Source: Arthrobacter sp. OY3WO11
GTDB lineage: Bacteria; Actinomycetota; Actinomycetes; Actinomycetales; Micrococcaceae
DNA: 64,000 nt
Reading direction: 5' to 3'
Assembly (NCBI RefSeq): GCF_001641125.1
Contig: NZ_LWLP01000001.1
Coordinates: forward strand, 1,633,137-1,697,136
A program made the position numbers and the translations under genes. Below are positions 26,990 to 36,018 of this stretch, piece after piece (position 1 is the first letter of the stretch; each line of letters starts with the position of its first letter). The notes under the pieces were generated by a model that was not told the origin of the DNA, searched no databases, and saw nothing but the letters and a program-made list of their open reading frames with translations.

Positions 26990-29634
26990 GCTCCACAGAA
27001 AACATGCGCCCGCGCAGCACGCGCCCCCGCACCAAACAAACCCGCACCAAACAAACCCGCGCCGCGCAGCCGCGCACCATCCGCACCGCACCCCGGGACC
27101 AGGCGGACTCCGCCTTTGCCAACGGGCAGCCGCTCTGGCACTTCATGCTCGACGCCGGCGCTCTGACGGTGCTGCTGGGGCTGGGCCTGCTCGGGTTCGG
27201 GCTCAGCTTCGGCGGCGACCCCTACTACCTGCTGTCCGGCTTCGGCGGAATTTTCCTGGGGCTGGCCCTGGGCGCCCTGAACGCACACCTGCGCCTTGGA
27301 CTGCTCATCACCACGGCACTGGCCCTGGGCGCCTACCTGGTTTTCGGTACCCTGCTGGCGGTCCCGGATTCCGCCATCGCCGGATTCGTCCCCACCCTGG
27401 ACTCGCTCCGCATCCTCCTGCTGGGGATCGTGTTCGCCTGGAAGGACATGCTGACGGTTGGTGTCCCCGTGGGCACCGCGGGCGGTGTGCTGATCGTTCC
27501 GTTCCTAAGCTCCATGATCACCGCGCTGGTGGCCGCCATCCTGACCTGGCGGCTTCGAAGCCCCTACTTCCCGCTCCTGCCGGTACTGGTCCTGTTCGTC
27601 ACCGGCATCGCCTTCAGCACCAACGCCGCCTTCCTCACCGTGGAACGCGGCATCGGCCTCACGGTGCTGGGGATCGCCTGGGCCACCTTCCGCAGGGACG
27701 CCCTCCGGAAGAACTCCACCCGGAAGGTCTCCGTCAACAACCCGCAGACGGATACCGCCACCGCGCAGCGTGCCAGGCTCCGCCGGCTGGGAATGGCGGC
27801 AGGGGTCATCGCCGTCAGCGTTGCCGTGACCGCGCTCGCCGCCCCCCTGGTCACGGCGGGCAACGACCGGAAAGTCCTCCGGAACGTCGTGGTCCCGCCG
27901 TTCGATCCCAAGGACTACATCACACCCCTCGCCAGCTTCCGGACCTTCGTCAAGGACAAGAAAGACGACACCCTGTTCGTGGTCCAGGGCCTGCCCCGCG
28001 ACGGCCGCGTCCGGCTGGGTGCCCTGGATGCCTTCAACGGCACCAACTACACGATGGACCCGAACGGCTCCGGCAACTTCAGCAAGGTGGGCGATACCGA
28101 GTCGATCAACACCCTGGCCGATACCTCCGGCGTTGTCCCCACCAACGATTACGCCATCAACATCACCGTTGAGGACTACCAGGGCTTTTTCGTCCCCGGA
28201 GGCCGCAAGACCACCGGCTTGAGCTTCGACGACACCGCATCAGCCGCGGCGTCCGGCCTGTACTTCAACTCCGGCACCGACACCGCCGTCACCACCAACG
28301 GGCTGTCCCGCGGCGACTCCTACCGGGTGCAGGTCTCGGACCCCGTGAAGCTGGAGCACGGGCAGCTGGCGCAGTACGACTTCGCGAAGCTGTCCCTTCC
28401 CGACGCCGTGGAAGTGCCGCCGGTGGTGGGATCGCAGGCCAACGACCTCTCCTCCGATGCGCCCACGCCCATCGACCGGGTCCGCCAGATCGAGGCCCAT
28501 TTCCAGAAGACCGGGGCCTTCAGTAACGGGCTCGTCAGCGAGGGCCAGCTGCCCAGCGTCTCCGGCCACGGATCTGCCCGGATCAGGAACCTCCTCACAG
28601 CCAAGCAGATGCTGGGCGACGACGAGCAGTACGCCGTGGCGATGTCCCTGATGCTGCGCCACCTCGGCATCCCGTCCCGCGTGGTGATGGGCTTCTACCC
28701 TGAACCCACCAGCCCGGAGAACGGCGCGGGCGAGGTCAGGATCACTGGCAAGGACGTCCACGCGTGGGTTGAAGTGGCGTTTGAACGGGTTGGCTGGGTG
28801 AGTTTCGATCCCACGCCGCCCAAGGACAACATCCCCATCCCGCCGGACCCGGAAAACAAGTCCAAGCCCAAACCGCAGGTGCTGCAGCCGCCGCCCCCGC
28901 CGCAGGAGCCGGCGGACCTCCCGCCGGACTCGTCGCCCGACGCGCTGGACGCGGATGAGAAGAAGAACAACCCCTGGCTTTTCTGGGGCGCCCTGCTGGG
29001 CGCCCTGGGCATCGCCCTGATTCCGCTGGCCGTCCTTGCGCTGCCGCTGCTGCTGATTGCCCTGCTGAAATCCCGGCGGCGGAAGTCGCGGTTCAGCGAG
29101 GGGCACCCTGCGCAGCGCGTAGGCGGCGGCTGGAGCGAGGTGGTGAGCCTGGCCACCGACATGGGCGCCGCCGTTGACTCCCGGGCCACCCGACGGGAAA
29201 GCGCGGCGGTCCTGGCCGAAGCGTTCCCCGCGGCGGGCAGCACCACCACCACGCTGGCCCGGCGTGCGGATGCGTCCATCTTCGGCGCGGGCCAGCCGAG
29301 CGAGGACGAGGTGCGCGAGTATTGGACCATCGTGGACAGCTCCCTGCAGGAGATGACCTCGACGGCCGGCTTCTGGCGCCGGCAGCAGGCGAGGTTCTCG
29401 CCGCGGTCGCTCCTGGCCGACGCGCGGAACGCCCTGGCCCTGCGTGGCCCGCTGGCACTGCCTTCCCTCAAGGCTCTCAACCCGGCGTCCCGCCGTCGTA
29501 ATGGACCGGCGGCCACAGGACCGCAGGGGAAAACGCTTCAGGGCACTGCGCCGAAGGGGACTGCTGCGGAGCGGACTGCGGAGCAGGACCGCACGACGCC
29601 AGAACCTCCTCAGCAGGGACCCGCGGCACCGTGA
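26986..29634 (+). CDS. Transglutaminase-fold membrane protein (DUF3488-type), catalytic Cys absent
   Basis: 882 residues. A basic N-terminus with a repeated TKQTR unit, seven or so membrane helices (about 48-225) and one more (~270-290), an extracellular domain (~300-640) with a transglutaminase-like fold, a Pro-rich linker, another helix (~665-692) and a cytoplasmic tail. In the core, His592 (VHAWVEV) and Asp608 (FDPTPP) of the usual triad are present, but the position of the nucleophilic Cys is Asp546, in GDDEQYAVA where active enzymes have a Cys in GxCEQ. So it probably binds rather than cuts or crosslinks. It corresponds to the TGM gene of PFNA clusters. Four-base overlaps on both sides. 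Confidence 0.9.
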   Translation: MSSTENMRPRSTRPRTKQTRTKQTRAAQPRTIRTAPRDQADSAFANGQPLWHFMLDAGALTVLLGLGLLGFGLSFGGDPYYLLSGFGGIFLGLALGALNAHLRLGLLITTALALGAYLVFGTLLAVPDSAIAGFVPTLDSLRILLLGIVFAWKDMLTVGVPVGTAGGVLIVPFLSSMITALVAAILTWRLRSPYFPLLPVLVLFVTGIAFSTNAAFLTVERGIGLTVLGIAWATFRRDALRKNSTRKVSVNNPQTDTATAQRARLRRLGMAAGVIAVSVAVTALAAPLVTAGNDRKVLRNVVVPPFDPKDYITPLASFRTFVKDKKDDTLFVVQGLPRDGRVRLGALDAFNGTNYTMDPNGSGNFSKVGDTESINTLADTSGVVPTNDYAINITVEDYQGFFVPGGRKTTGLSFDDTASAAASGLYFNSGTDTAVTTNGLSRGDSYRVQVSDPVKLEHGQLAQYDFAKLSLPDAVEVPPVVGSQANDLSSDAPTPIDRVRQIEAHFQKTGAFSNGLVSEGQLPSVSGHGSARIRNLLTAKQMLGDDEQYAVAMSLMLRHLGIPSRVVMGFYPEPTSPENGAGEVRITGKDVHAWVEVAFERVGWVSFDPTPPKDNIPIPPDPENKSKPKPQVLQPPPPPQEPADLPPDSSPDALDADEKKNNPWLFWGALLGALGIALIPLAVLALPLLLIALLKSRRRKSRFSEGHPAQRVGGGWSEVVSLATDMGAAVDSRATRRESAAVLAEAFPAAGSTTTTLARRADASIFGAGQPSEDEVREYWTIVDSSLQEMTSTAGFWRRQQARFSPRSLLADARNALALRGPLALPSLKALNPASRRRNGPAATGPQGKTLQGTAPKGTAAERTAEQDRTTPEPPQQGPAAP

Positions 29635-31223
29635 CGGCAGACCTTCAAACCTGCCCCCGCTGCCGGCAGTCCATCCGCGCGGGGGCGGCCTTCTGCACCT
29701 CCTGCGGAGCGCCCCTGCCCAACCGGGCGGCGCGCAGCACCCGCACCCTGCAGCCCGGCGGCACCGCGGGCAGTGAACCGCGGCCCGCTGCTCCGGCTGC
29801 CCACGGAACGGGGATTCCCGGTACTATCCCGGTAGTACAAAGATCCCCGGCGACCCAGTCTGCGGATCCACTCAACGCAGGCACCGGGCGGGGGAGCGCC
29901 GGCGGTTTCACCGCGCAGTCGGGGGCCGTCCCAGGGGGAGGAACGGGAATGGGAGTGAACCTTCAGCTTGCTCCGGCCACGGCCGGCAAGCGGCTTGGGG
30001 CTGCCGTCATTGACTGGCTGCCGCCGCTGGCCGTGCTGGTGGTGACGTTCGCCATCGGCTTCGCCGGGATCACGCGTACCCGCAGCGGCCAGTTCATCAC
30101 CTATGACACGGCGTCGCTGGTGCTGTCCGGCGGCATTGGCCTGGCGCTGACAGCCGTGTACCTCTTTGCGGTCATGGGGATCGAAGCCAGGACGGGCAAG
30201 ACCCCCGGGAACCTGCTCATGGGTATCCGCAGCGCGGACAACGACGGCTATGCCCCGGGCGCCGGCACGGTGTTCCTCCGCGGACTTATCACCGGTGCCG
30301 GGATCATCTTGGCGCTGCTGGCGGCCGTCCTGGTGGTGGTCTTCCGGTGGTTCGAGCCCGCCCTGTTCATCCTTGCGCCGCTGGTGTTTGCGGGCGCTGC
30401 CTGGGCCGTGCTGGTGGTGGTGTCCAACCACTGGGACAAGAACAGCGGCCTGCGCGGCTGGCACGACAAAGCAGCCAAGGCTCTTGTGTTCGATGTGAAG
30501 GCCGGCCGGGACCCCATCACCACCGGCGGCATCCAGGGCCCTTACAGCTTCGCGCCGCTGGACCTTCCCCCGGTCCAGCAGGTGCTCTCTCCGGTGGCCG
30601 GCCCCCAGGCAGCCTCGGCGCAGCCAGGCCCGGTGGTTCCTTCCGCGCTTGCCCCGCCTGCCCGGACGCCGTCCGCCCCGACGCCGCCGTCGCAGCCCAT
30701 GCCCTACGCCGCGTCGGCGTCCTTCGCGCCGACGGCAGCTCATGCGCCCGCCGGCCAATCTGTTCCGGGCGGCCTTTCGGTTTCCGCTGCCCCGGCCTTC
30801 CCCGTCCAGGGTGGGCAGGGAGTGCAGCACCACGTGGACGACGACGTTGAACGCACCCAGGTGCGGCCGGGCGCAGGCGGGCCGGCACCCGTCGCTGTGC
30901 TGCGGATCCGGCTGGACGACGGCCGCGACTTCCAGCTGGACCGGAGCGTCCTGGTGGGCCGCAACCCCGTGGGCCAGGCGGGCGAGCAGCATGCCCAGCT
31001 CCTCGCCGTCGACGATCCCGGCCGCTCCATCTCCAAAACCCACCTCCACCTGCTGACCGACGGTTCGGGGATCTGGGTGACGGACCGGAACTCCACCAAC
31101 GGCAGCGCCGTGACCACCCCCAACGGCGCCAGGACGCCCCTCGCGCCGGGGGTCCCCACTTTTGTTACGCCGGGATCCAGTGTCCACTTCGGAGACCGGA
31201 CCTTTTACCTAGGACAGGCATGA
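29631..31223 (+). CDS. Zinc-ribbon / RDD membrane / FHA protein
   Basis: 530 residues in three parts. An N-terminal zinc ribbon has Cys8, Cys11, Cys22 and Cys25. An RDD-type membrane domain (about 115-285) has roughly four helices and the ARTGKTPGNLLMGIR motif. After a Pro/Ala-rich linker comes a C-terminal FHA domain (about 425-525) with GRNP, SISKTHLHL and NSTNG, all the residues needed to bind phosphothreonine. GTG start overlapping the previous stop (GTGA). It is likely a membrane docking point for proteins phosphorylated by the kinase encoded downstream. Confidence 0.9.
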   Translation: MTADLQTCPRCRQSIRAGAAFCTSCGAPLPNRAARSTRTLQPGGTAGSEPRPAAPAAHGTGIPGTIPVVQRSPATQSADPLNAGTGRGSAGGFTAQSGAVPGGGTGMGVNLQLAPATAGKRLGAAVIDWLPPLAVLVVTFAIGFAGITRTRSGQFITYDTASLVLSGGIGLALTAVYLFAVMGIEARTGKTPGNLLMGIRSADNDGYAPGAGTVFLRGLITGAGIILALLAAVLVVVFRWFEPALFILAPLVFAGAAWAVLVVVSNHWDKNSGLRGWHDKAAKALVFDVKAGRDPITTGGIQGPYSFAPLDLPPVQQVLSPVAGPQAASAQPGPVVPSALAPPARTPSAPTPPSQPMPYAASASFAPTAAHAPAGQSVPGGLSVSAAPAFPVQGGQGVQHHVDDDVERTQVRPGAGGPAPVAVLRIRLDDGRDFQLDRSVLVGRNPVGQAGEQHAQLLAVDDPGRSISKTHLHLLTDGSGIWVTDRNSTNGSAVTTPNGARTPLAPGVPTFVTPGSSVHFGDRTFYLGQA

Positions 31224-32173
31224 ACCAAAAGCCCGCCAGCGTTCCCTCCACCTTCCAGCCGGGCGTCAGCCTGAGCTACGGCTACGGGACAGACCGGGGA
31301 CTCCGCCGGGAGTTGAACGAGGATTCCTACATCGCTTCCGATCCTGTGTTTGCCGTGGCAGACGGGATGGGAGGCCACGAGGCCGGCGAAGTGGCCAGCG
31401 GCATGTGCGTCCGGGCCCTCGCCGACATCCCGCAGCTCGCCACAGGTGAACGGAGCGTCACCGCAGCCGTCCTGCAGCAGTACCTGGTCCAGGCGGACAC
31501 CTCCATCCGTGAGGCCACCGGGGCGCGTGCCGGAACCACGCTGGCCGGTGCCGTGGTGGTGGAGCAGATGGGCATGCCCTACTGGCTGGTCATGAACGTC
31601 GGCGATTCGCGCACGTACCGCCTCAGCCAGGGGCGGTTTGTCCAGATCAGCGTGGACCACTCCGAGGTGCAGGAACTCGTGGACGCGGGGGAGATCACCG
31701 CCGAACAGGCCACCGTCCACCCGCGCCGCCACGTTGTGACCCGCGCGCTTGGCACGGGCGACGAGACCGAGGCCGACTACTGGCTGCTCCCCGTGGAGGA
31801 AGGCGACCGGGTCCTGGTCTGCTCGGACGGCCTCACCGGCGAGCTGACGGACGAGCACATCCTCCGCATCCTCAGCACGGTGGGCAACCCGCAGGACGCG
31901 GCTGACGCCCTGATCCAGGCCGCGCTCCGGAGCGGGGGGAGCGACAACATCACGGTGATCGTGGTGGATGCCAGGAATGTCCTGAACGACGCCGGTGCCG
32001 CCACCACCGCACCGCGGCGCGACCCCGATGTGGTGGATGAAGACACGCTGCCACGGTCGCAGGTGGGACAGAAGGCGCAGGCAGAGCAGGCACAGGCGGC
32101 GCAGCCTGCGGCCCAACACGGCAGCGAAGCAGCGGCGCACCAGGACGGGGAGCCCTCCGATGACCGGCACTAG
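31220..32173 (+). CDS. PP2C-family Ser/Thr protein phosphatase
   Basis: 317-residue PPM phosphatase, cytoplasmic, metal-dependent. Motifs in order: RELNEDS (Asp35), VADGMGGHEAGE (Asp48, Gly49 as metal ligands), GDSR near 130, SDGL near 205 and GGSDNITVIVV near 241. The catalytic domain covers residues 15-255; the tail is Ala/Gln-rich and lacks the membrane helix found in PstP. It should reverse the kinase encoded two genes downstream and so reset FHA binding in this locus. It equals PrpC of PFNA clusters. The start is coupled to the previous gene by ATGA. Confidence 0.95.
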   Translation: MNQKPASVPSTFQPGVSLSYGYGTDRGLRRELNEDSYIASDPVFAVADGMGGHEAGEVASGMCVRALADIPQLATGERSVTAAVLQQYLVQADTSIREATGARAGTTLAGAVVVEQMGMPYWLVMNVGDSRTYRLSQGRFVQISVDHSEVQELVDAGEITAEQATVHPRRHVVTRALGTGDETEADYWLLPVEEGDRVLVCSDGLTGELTDEHILRILSTVGNPQDAADALIQAALRSGGSDNITVIVVDARNVLNDAGAATTAPRRDPDVVDEDTLPRSQVGQKAQAEQAQAAQPAAQHGSEAAAHQDGEPSDDRH

Positions 32174-34142
32174 CTACGTTCCGGGCAGCTGGCTGGGAAT
32201 CGTCCGTGGGCGCACGGCCGTCATCCTCGGCCCGGATACTCCGCCGGCACTGGCGGGTGCGGTGTGGGACCTGCTGGGGACCGGTCCCGAAGTCCACGAG
32301 GTACTCCACGCGGTGACCAGCAGCTCGGGAGGCTCGCTGGCGCAGATGCCGTCCTTCGGCATCCTTGAGGCCACCGGTCCCTTGCGGGTCTTCCTCCGCG
32401 GCGACCTCGACCTCGCAGTGGACCTGCCCGACGGCCGTGTGGAGCTCGACGGCCGGGACGTCACCACCTGGAACGAGCGCCGGTTCGCCCTCCCGGGTGC
32501 ATGCCGGCTGGCCATTCCGGCTGCCGGCCCGGCAGGGCAGCAGGAACTTCCGCTGGGGGAGGGTGTTGTCCTGCTGCAGTCCCTGGCGCTGGTGCTGGCC
32601 CCGCGCCAGCCGGAACTTGGACCTTCCGCAGCCACTCCGGCTTCGGTGGTGGTGGACACCGCAGGCGTTGCTGACGTCGGGGACGCCGCGCCCGAGGCTG
32701 GCATCTCCACCGAGATGACCATCGCCCCGGACCGCGAGACCTCAGTGGAAACCGTTGTGCCGGAACACGGGGCCTCGGCGGAGACCGTTGTGCCGGAACA
32801 CGGGGCCTCGGCGGAGACCGTTGTGGGCGTGCTCGACGACGACCTGCTGGCCGACGACGGCGGCCTGGAACAGGAAGACGGTTACGCGCACGTTGGCGTG
32901 ACAGGTTCCGGCCCGGATTCCGGCCGTGTCGATGCTTCGTCTGCCGGCTCCGCGCCGGCAGAAATGCTTCCCTCGGGGGTACGTGCGGCGGAAGTCCTTC
33001 CGGCAGAACCCGCCCCCGGTGAACCGGTACTTCCCGTCGAGCCGGCAACCCCCGCCAGCGACCACACCAGCTCCTACGATCACCTGTGGGAGAGGACCGT
33101 TGTGCGGAGCATCGAGGACGCGGCGGTACGCGACGACGCCGAAGCGGAAATCGACGGAACTCCCGAAGCAGGCCCGGAAGCGGAGGAACAGGCAGAACCC
33201 CCGGTTCCCGGGCAGCCTGACGGACAGGAACGTCCGACGCCTGGCCCGGCGCCCGCGTCAGCACCGCCGGCAGCCCCTCCCGCACCCCCTGCTTCTCACA
33301 TAGCCCCTGCTTCCCCCGTATCTCCCGCTCCTGCCGGGGTGCTCATTGACTCCGTTCCGTGGAAGAAGGGTGGGGACGCCGCCGCGCAGGGCAGCGCCCC
33401 GCAGATCAATGTCCCCCAGGGCAGCGCCCCGCAGATACATACCCCGCAGGCGAATACCCCGCAGGCCGGCGCTGGGCCGCGGCCCGCCAGGGCCGAGCCT
33501 GCAGCAGCCGTCGTCCCGCCGTCCACGGATCCCGCTGGCACTGCGCCGGCCGCTGCAGTGCAGCACTCCCATCCTGGCAGCACCGGCGTCGACACGGACC
33601 ACGACGGCCAGACGGTCATGAAGAGCAGCATCGCGCCCTCAGCCGGACAGCCCGCCACACGGGTTGCGGAGGATCCGGCGGCCGGGCCCACCGTCCTGGC
33701 CCGGGTCTGCCCCCAGGGCCACGCCAACCCGCCCACCCGGGCGCAGTGCGCCGCGTGCGGGGCCGGGCTGATCCCGGACGCTGTCCAGGTGCCGCGCCCC
33801 CGGCTGGGTCGGGTGCGTGTGTCCACCGGGGAACTCCTGGACCTCGACCAGTCGCTGATCATTGGACGGCAGCCGTCCGTGTCCCGGGTCCAGGGCGGCA
33901 TCATGCCCAGGCTGGTCCAGGTTCCAAGCCCCGAAGGTGACATCTCGCGGTCCCATGTGGAGGTCCGGCTGGAGGGCTGGCACGTCATGCTGTGCGACCT
34001 CAAGGCAACGAACGGTACTGTCCTGGTGCGTGAAGGCCAGTCTCCCCGCCGCCTGGCACAGAACGAGATGGCCATCCTGCTGGACGGTGACATCGCTGAA
34101 CTGGGCGACAACATCTCGCTGCGTTTTGAGGAGATTCCTTGA
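32160..34142 (+). CDS. Large FHA-domain protein with disordered linker and zinc-finger-like motif
   Basis: 660 residues. The N-terminal ~150 residues form a folded domain of unknown type; residues ~170-510 are Pro/Ala/Glu-rich and low-complexity, with internal repeats. A CPxGH...CAACG motif begins near residue 516 and resembles a zinc ribbon. The C-terminal FHA domain (about 555-655) shows GRQP, ISRSHVEV and KATNG. No membrane helix is seen. The ATG at 32160 overlaps the phosphatase stop by 14 bases; a frame opening at 31995 inside the phosphatase gene was rejected. It probably bridges phosphorylated partners. It ends four bases into the kinase gene. Confidence 0.87.
   Translation: MTGTSYVPGSWLGIVRGRTAVILGPDTPPALAGAVWDLLGTGPEVHEVLHAVTSSSGGSLAQMPSFGILEATGPLRVFLRGDLDLAVDLPDGRVELDGRDVTTWNERRFALPGACRLAIPAAGPAGQQELPLGEGVVLLQSLALVLAPRQPELGPSAATPASVVVDTAGVADVGDAAPEAGISTEMTIAPDRETSVETVVPEHGASAETVVPEHGASAETVVGVLDDDLLADDGGLEQEDGYAHVGVTGSGPDSGRVDASSAGSAPAEMLPSGVRAAEVLPAEPAPGEPVLPVEPATPASDHTSSYDHLWERTVVRSIEDAAVRDDAEAEIDGTPEAGPEAEEQAEPPVPGQPDGQERPTPGPAPASAPPAAPPAPPASHIAPASPVSPAPAGVLIDSVPWKKGGDAAAQGSAPQINVPQGSAPQIHTPQANTPQAGAGPRPARAEPAAAVVPPSTDPAGTAPAAAVQHSHPGSTGVDTDHDGQTVMKSSIAPSAGQPATRVAEDPAAGPTVLARVCPQGHANPPTRAQCAACGAGLIPDAVQVPRPRLGRVRVSTGELLDLDQSLIIGRQPSVSRVQGGIMPRLVQVPSPEGDISRSHVEVRLEGWHVMLCDLKATNGTVLVREGQSPRRLAQNEMAILLDGDIAELGDNISLRFEEIP
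32751..32825 (+). repeat. 33-base in-frame tandem repeat
   Basis: Two perfect copies (32751-32783, 32784-32816) and the first nine bases of a third. Each encodes TVVPEHGASAE in the linker of the FHA protein. It is expected to vary in copy number between strains. Confidence 0.9.
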
Positions 34143-35887
34143 GTTCCAAACGGCCCGTCGCGCCGCCTCCCCGCATCCAGGGGTTCACCTATATCAGCCT
34201 GCTGGGCTCCGGCGGCTTCTCCGACGTCTACCTGTACGAACAGGACAGGCCGCGCCGCAAGGTGGCCGTCAAGGTGCTTCTCTCGGACCTGAAAACGGAG
34301 GGTGCCCGCCGCAGGTTCGAATCCGAGGCGAACCTGATGGCCCAGCTGTCCTCGCACCCGTATATCGTCACCATCTTCGAAGCGGAAGTGACCGACGACG
34401 GCCACTCGTACCTGGCGATGGAGTACTGCTCCAGGCCCAGCCTGGACGTCCGGTACCGCAGGCAGCGGTTCAGCGTGGATGAAGTCCTGGCCGTCGGCAT
34501 CCAGGTGGCCTCTGCCGTCGAAACCGCCCACCGTGCCGGCATCGCCCACCGCGACATCAAGCCTGCCAACATCCTGGTGACGGACTACAACCGCCCCGCC
34601 CTCACCGACTTTGGCATCTCCGGCACGCTCGCCGGGGACGCCGACGACGACTCGGGAATGTCCATCCCCTGGTCCCCGCCCGAGCAGTTCACCGACGGCG
34701 CGGTGGACGGGGTCATGGTGGATGTGTGGGCCCTTGGTGCCACGCTCTATACCTTGCTGGCCGGCCGGTCGCCTTTTGTGATGCCCGGGGCGGACAACTC
34801 GCAGCGGGAACTGATCAACCGGATCAGTAACACACCGGTGCCGCGCCTGGGCCGCGCGGACGTCCCGGAGTCCCTGGAACTGGCCCTCTCCACGGCCATG
34901 GCAAAGTCGCCGCAGTCCCGATACTCCTCGGCGCACGCCTTCGCCTTGGCCCTGCAGCGCATCCAGGCGGAACTCAACCTCTCCGTCACACCTTTTGAAG
35001 TGCTGGAGGAGCCCCACCACGAGGACAACCAGCCGGACGACGGCGTCGAGGAGACGCGGGTCCGGAGCATCGCGGCGATCGATCCGGAACGGACCGGCAG
35101 CGCCCCCACCTTCCCTGCACGCACCTGGCCCCAGGCCGGCGGCGGCCAAAGCGGTGGCGGCCAAGGCGCTGGCAACCAAAGCAGTAACAGCCATGGCCCC
35201 GCAGCGGAGGCCCCGCCGTCGCGCTTTACCCCGGCCTCTTCCCCAGGCTCCCGGCCGGCACCAGCCCCAGCCCCGCAGCCGCAGGAGTGGGCGAACGCCA
35301 CGGTCCTGCGCGCTTCCGGCGGCAGCGCCGGTGCAGCCCAGGACGAGGGGACGCTGCCCGGAACCGGCGTTGGCGCGGGCGCCGACGCCGCGGACACCAC
35401 CGTCCACCGGCCGGCAAGGGTGGAAGAGCCGGCTGCTGCGGCTCCCGCCGCGGACCACCGCAAGCGCAACCTCTGGCTGGCAATTTCGGGCGGCACCCTG
35501 CTTGCCCTCACTGCGGTGGTGGGCCTGGTGGTGGCCAACGCCTCGCCCGAGAAAACCGCGGCGGTGGAGACCCAGCAGGCCAGCAGGCCGCCGGCCGATG
35601 CACTGGACAACGGAACCGTGCCGGACGTGGAAGGCCTCACCGGGACAGCGGCAGGGGACGGCAACGCCTCCTTCACCTGGGTGAACCCGCAGCCCAAAGA
35701 GGGAGACACGTACAAATGGCGGGTCTACACCATCGGTGGCGGCGGCGAATACCAGTCCATCGACCAGCCGCCGGTTAAGGTGACGGCGAACCCGTCGGGG
35801 GAGACCTGCATCCAGGTCATGATCGTGCGCTCTGATGGCGCGTTCTCCCCGATGGAGGAAAGCTCCATTGCCTGCACCGGCTCCTGA
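34139..35887 (+). CDS. Transmembrane Ser/Thr protein kinase (PknB-like)
   Basis: 582 residues. Kinase domain ~12-275 with Gly-rich loop GSGGFSDVY (from 23), Lys45 in VAVKVL, catalytic Asp139 in HRDIKPAN and Asp157-Phe-Gly, all intact. A Pro/Ala/Gly-rich linker leads to one membrane helix (about 445-467) and a small extracellular domain (~115 residues) without PASTA repeats. The start is TTG, overlapping the previous stop (TTGA); no ATG or GTG precedes the Gly-rich loop. It is the obvious writer for the FHA modules of the locus and corresponds to Pkb2 of PFNA clusters. Confidence 0.93.
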   Translation: MSSKRPVAPPPRIQGFTYISLLGSGGFSDVYLYEQDRPRRKVAVKVLLSDLKTEGARRRFESEANLMAQLSSHPYIVTIFEAEVTDDGHSYLAMEYCSRPSLDVRYRRQRFSVDEVLAVGIQVASAVETAHRAGIAHRDIKPANILVTDYNRPALTDFGISGTLAGDADDDSGMSIPWSPPEQFTDGAVDGVMVDVWALGATLYTLLAGRSPFVMPGADNSQRELINRISNTPVPRLGRADVPESLELALSTAMAKSPQSRYSSAHAFALALQRIQAELNLSVTPFEVLEEPHHEDNQPDDGVEETRVRSIAAIDPERTGSAPTFPARTWPQAGGGQSGGGQGAGNQSSNSHGPAAEAPPSRFTPASSPGSRPAPAPAPQPQEWANATVLRASGGSAGAAQDEGTLPGTGVGAGADAADTTVHRPARVEEPAAAAPAADHRKRNLWLAISGGTLLALTAVVGLVVANASPEKTAAVETQQASRPPADALDNGTVPDVEGLTGTAAGDGNASFTWVNPQPKEGDTYKWRVYTIGGGGEYQSIDQPPVKVTANPSGETCIQVMIVRSDGAFSPMEESSIACTGS

Positions 35888-35963
35888 GCCGCGGACCATC
35901 CCGGCAGCAGTACGACGACGAAACGCACCATGTGGCGGAACGACCAGGTTGTCGAACGGCAGC

Positions 35964-35993
35964 TTGTCCAACGAAAAGTTAGCCCGGTGAAAT
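35964..35993 (+). promoter_or_regulatory. Possible internal promoter before the FHA-like/EssC pair
   Basis: TTGTCC (35964-35969) and TGAAAT (35988-35993) with an 18-base spacer, in the only sizeable gap of the distal operon. The -10 match is moderate. Confidence 0.3.
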
Positions 35994-36018
35994 TTTGCCC
36001 AACGAGGAGGCACAGAAA

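Noticed and set aside
35995..36018. TTG start for the FHA-like/wHTH gene
   Set aside because: ATG 36019 has AGGAGG at ideal spacing, and the extra eight residues would encode the ribosome site itself.
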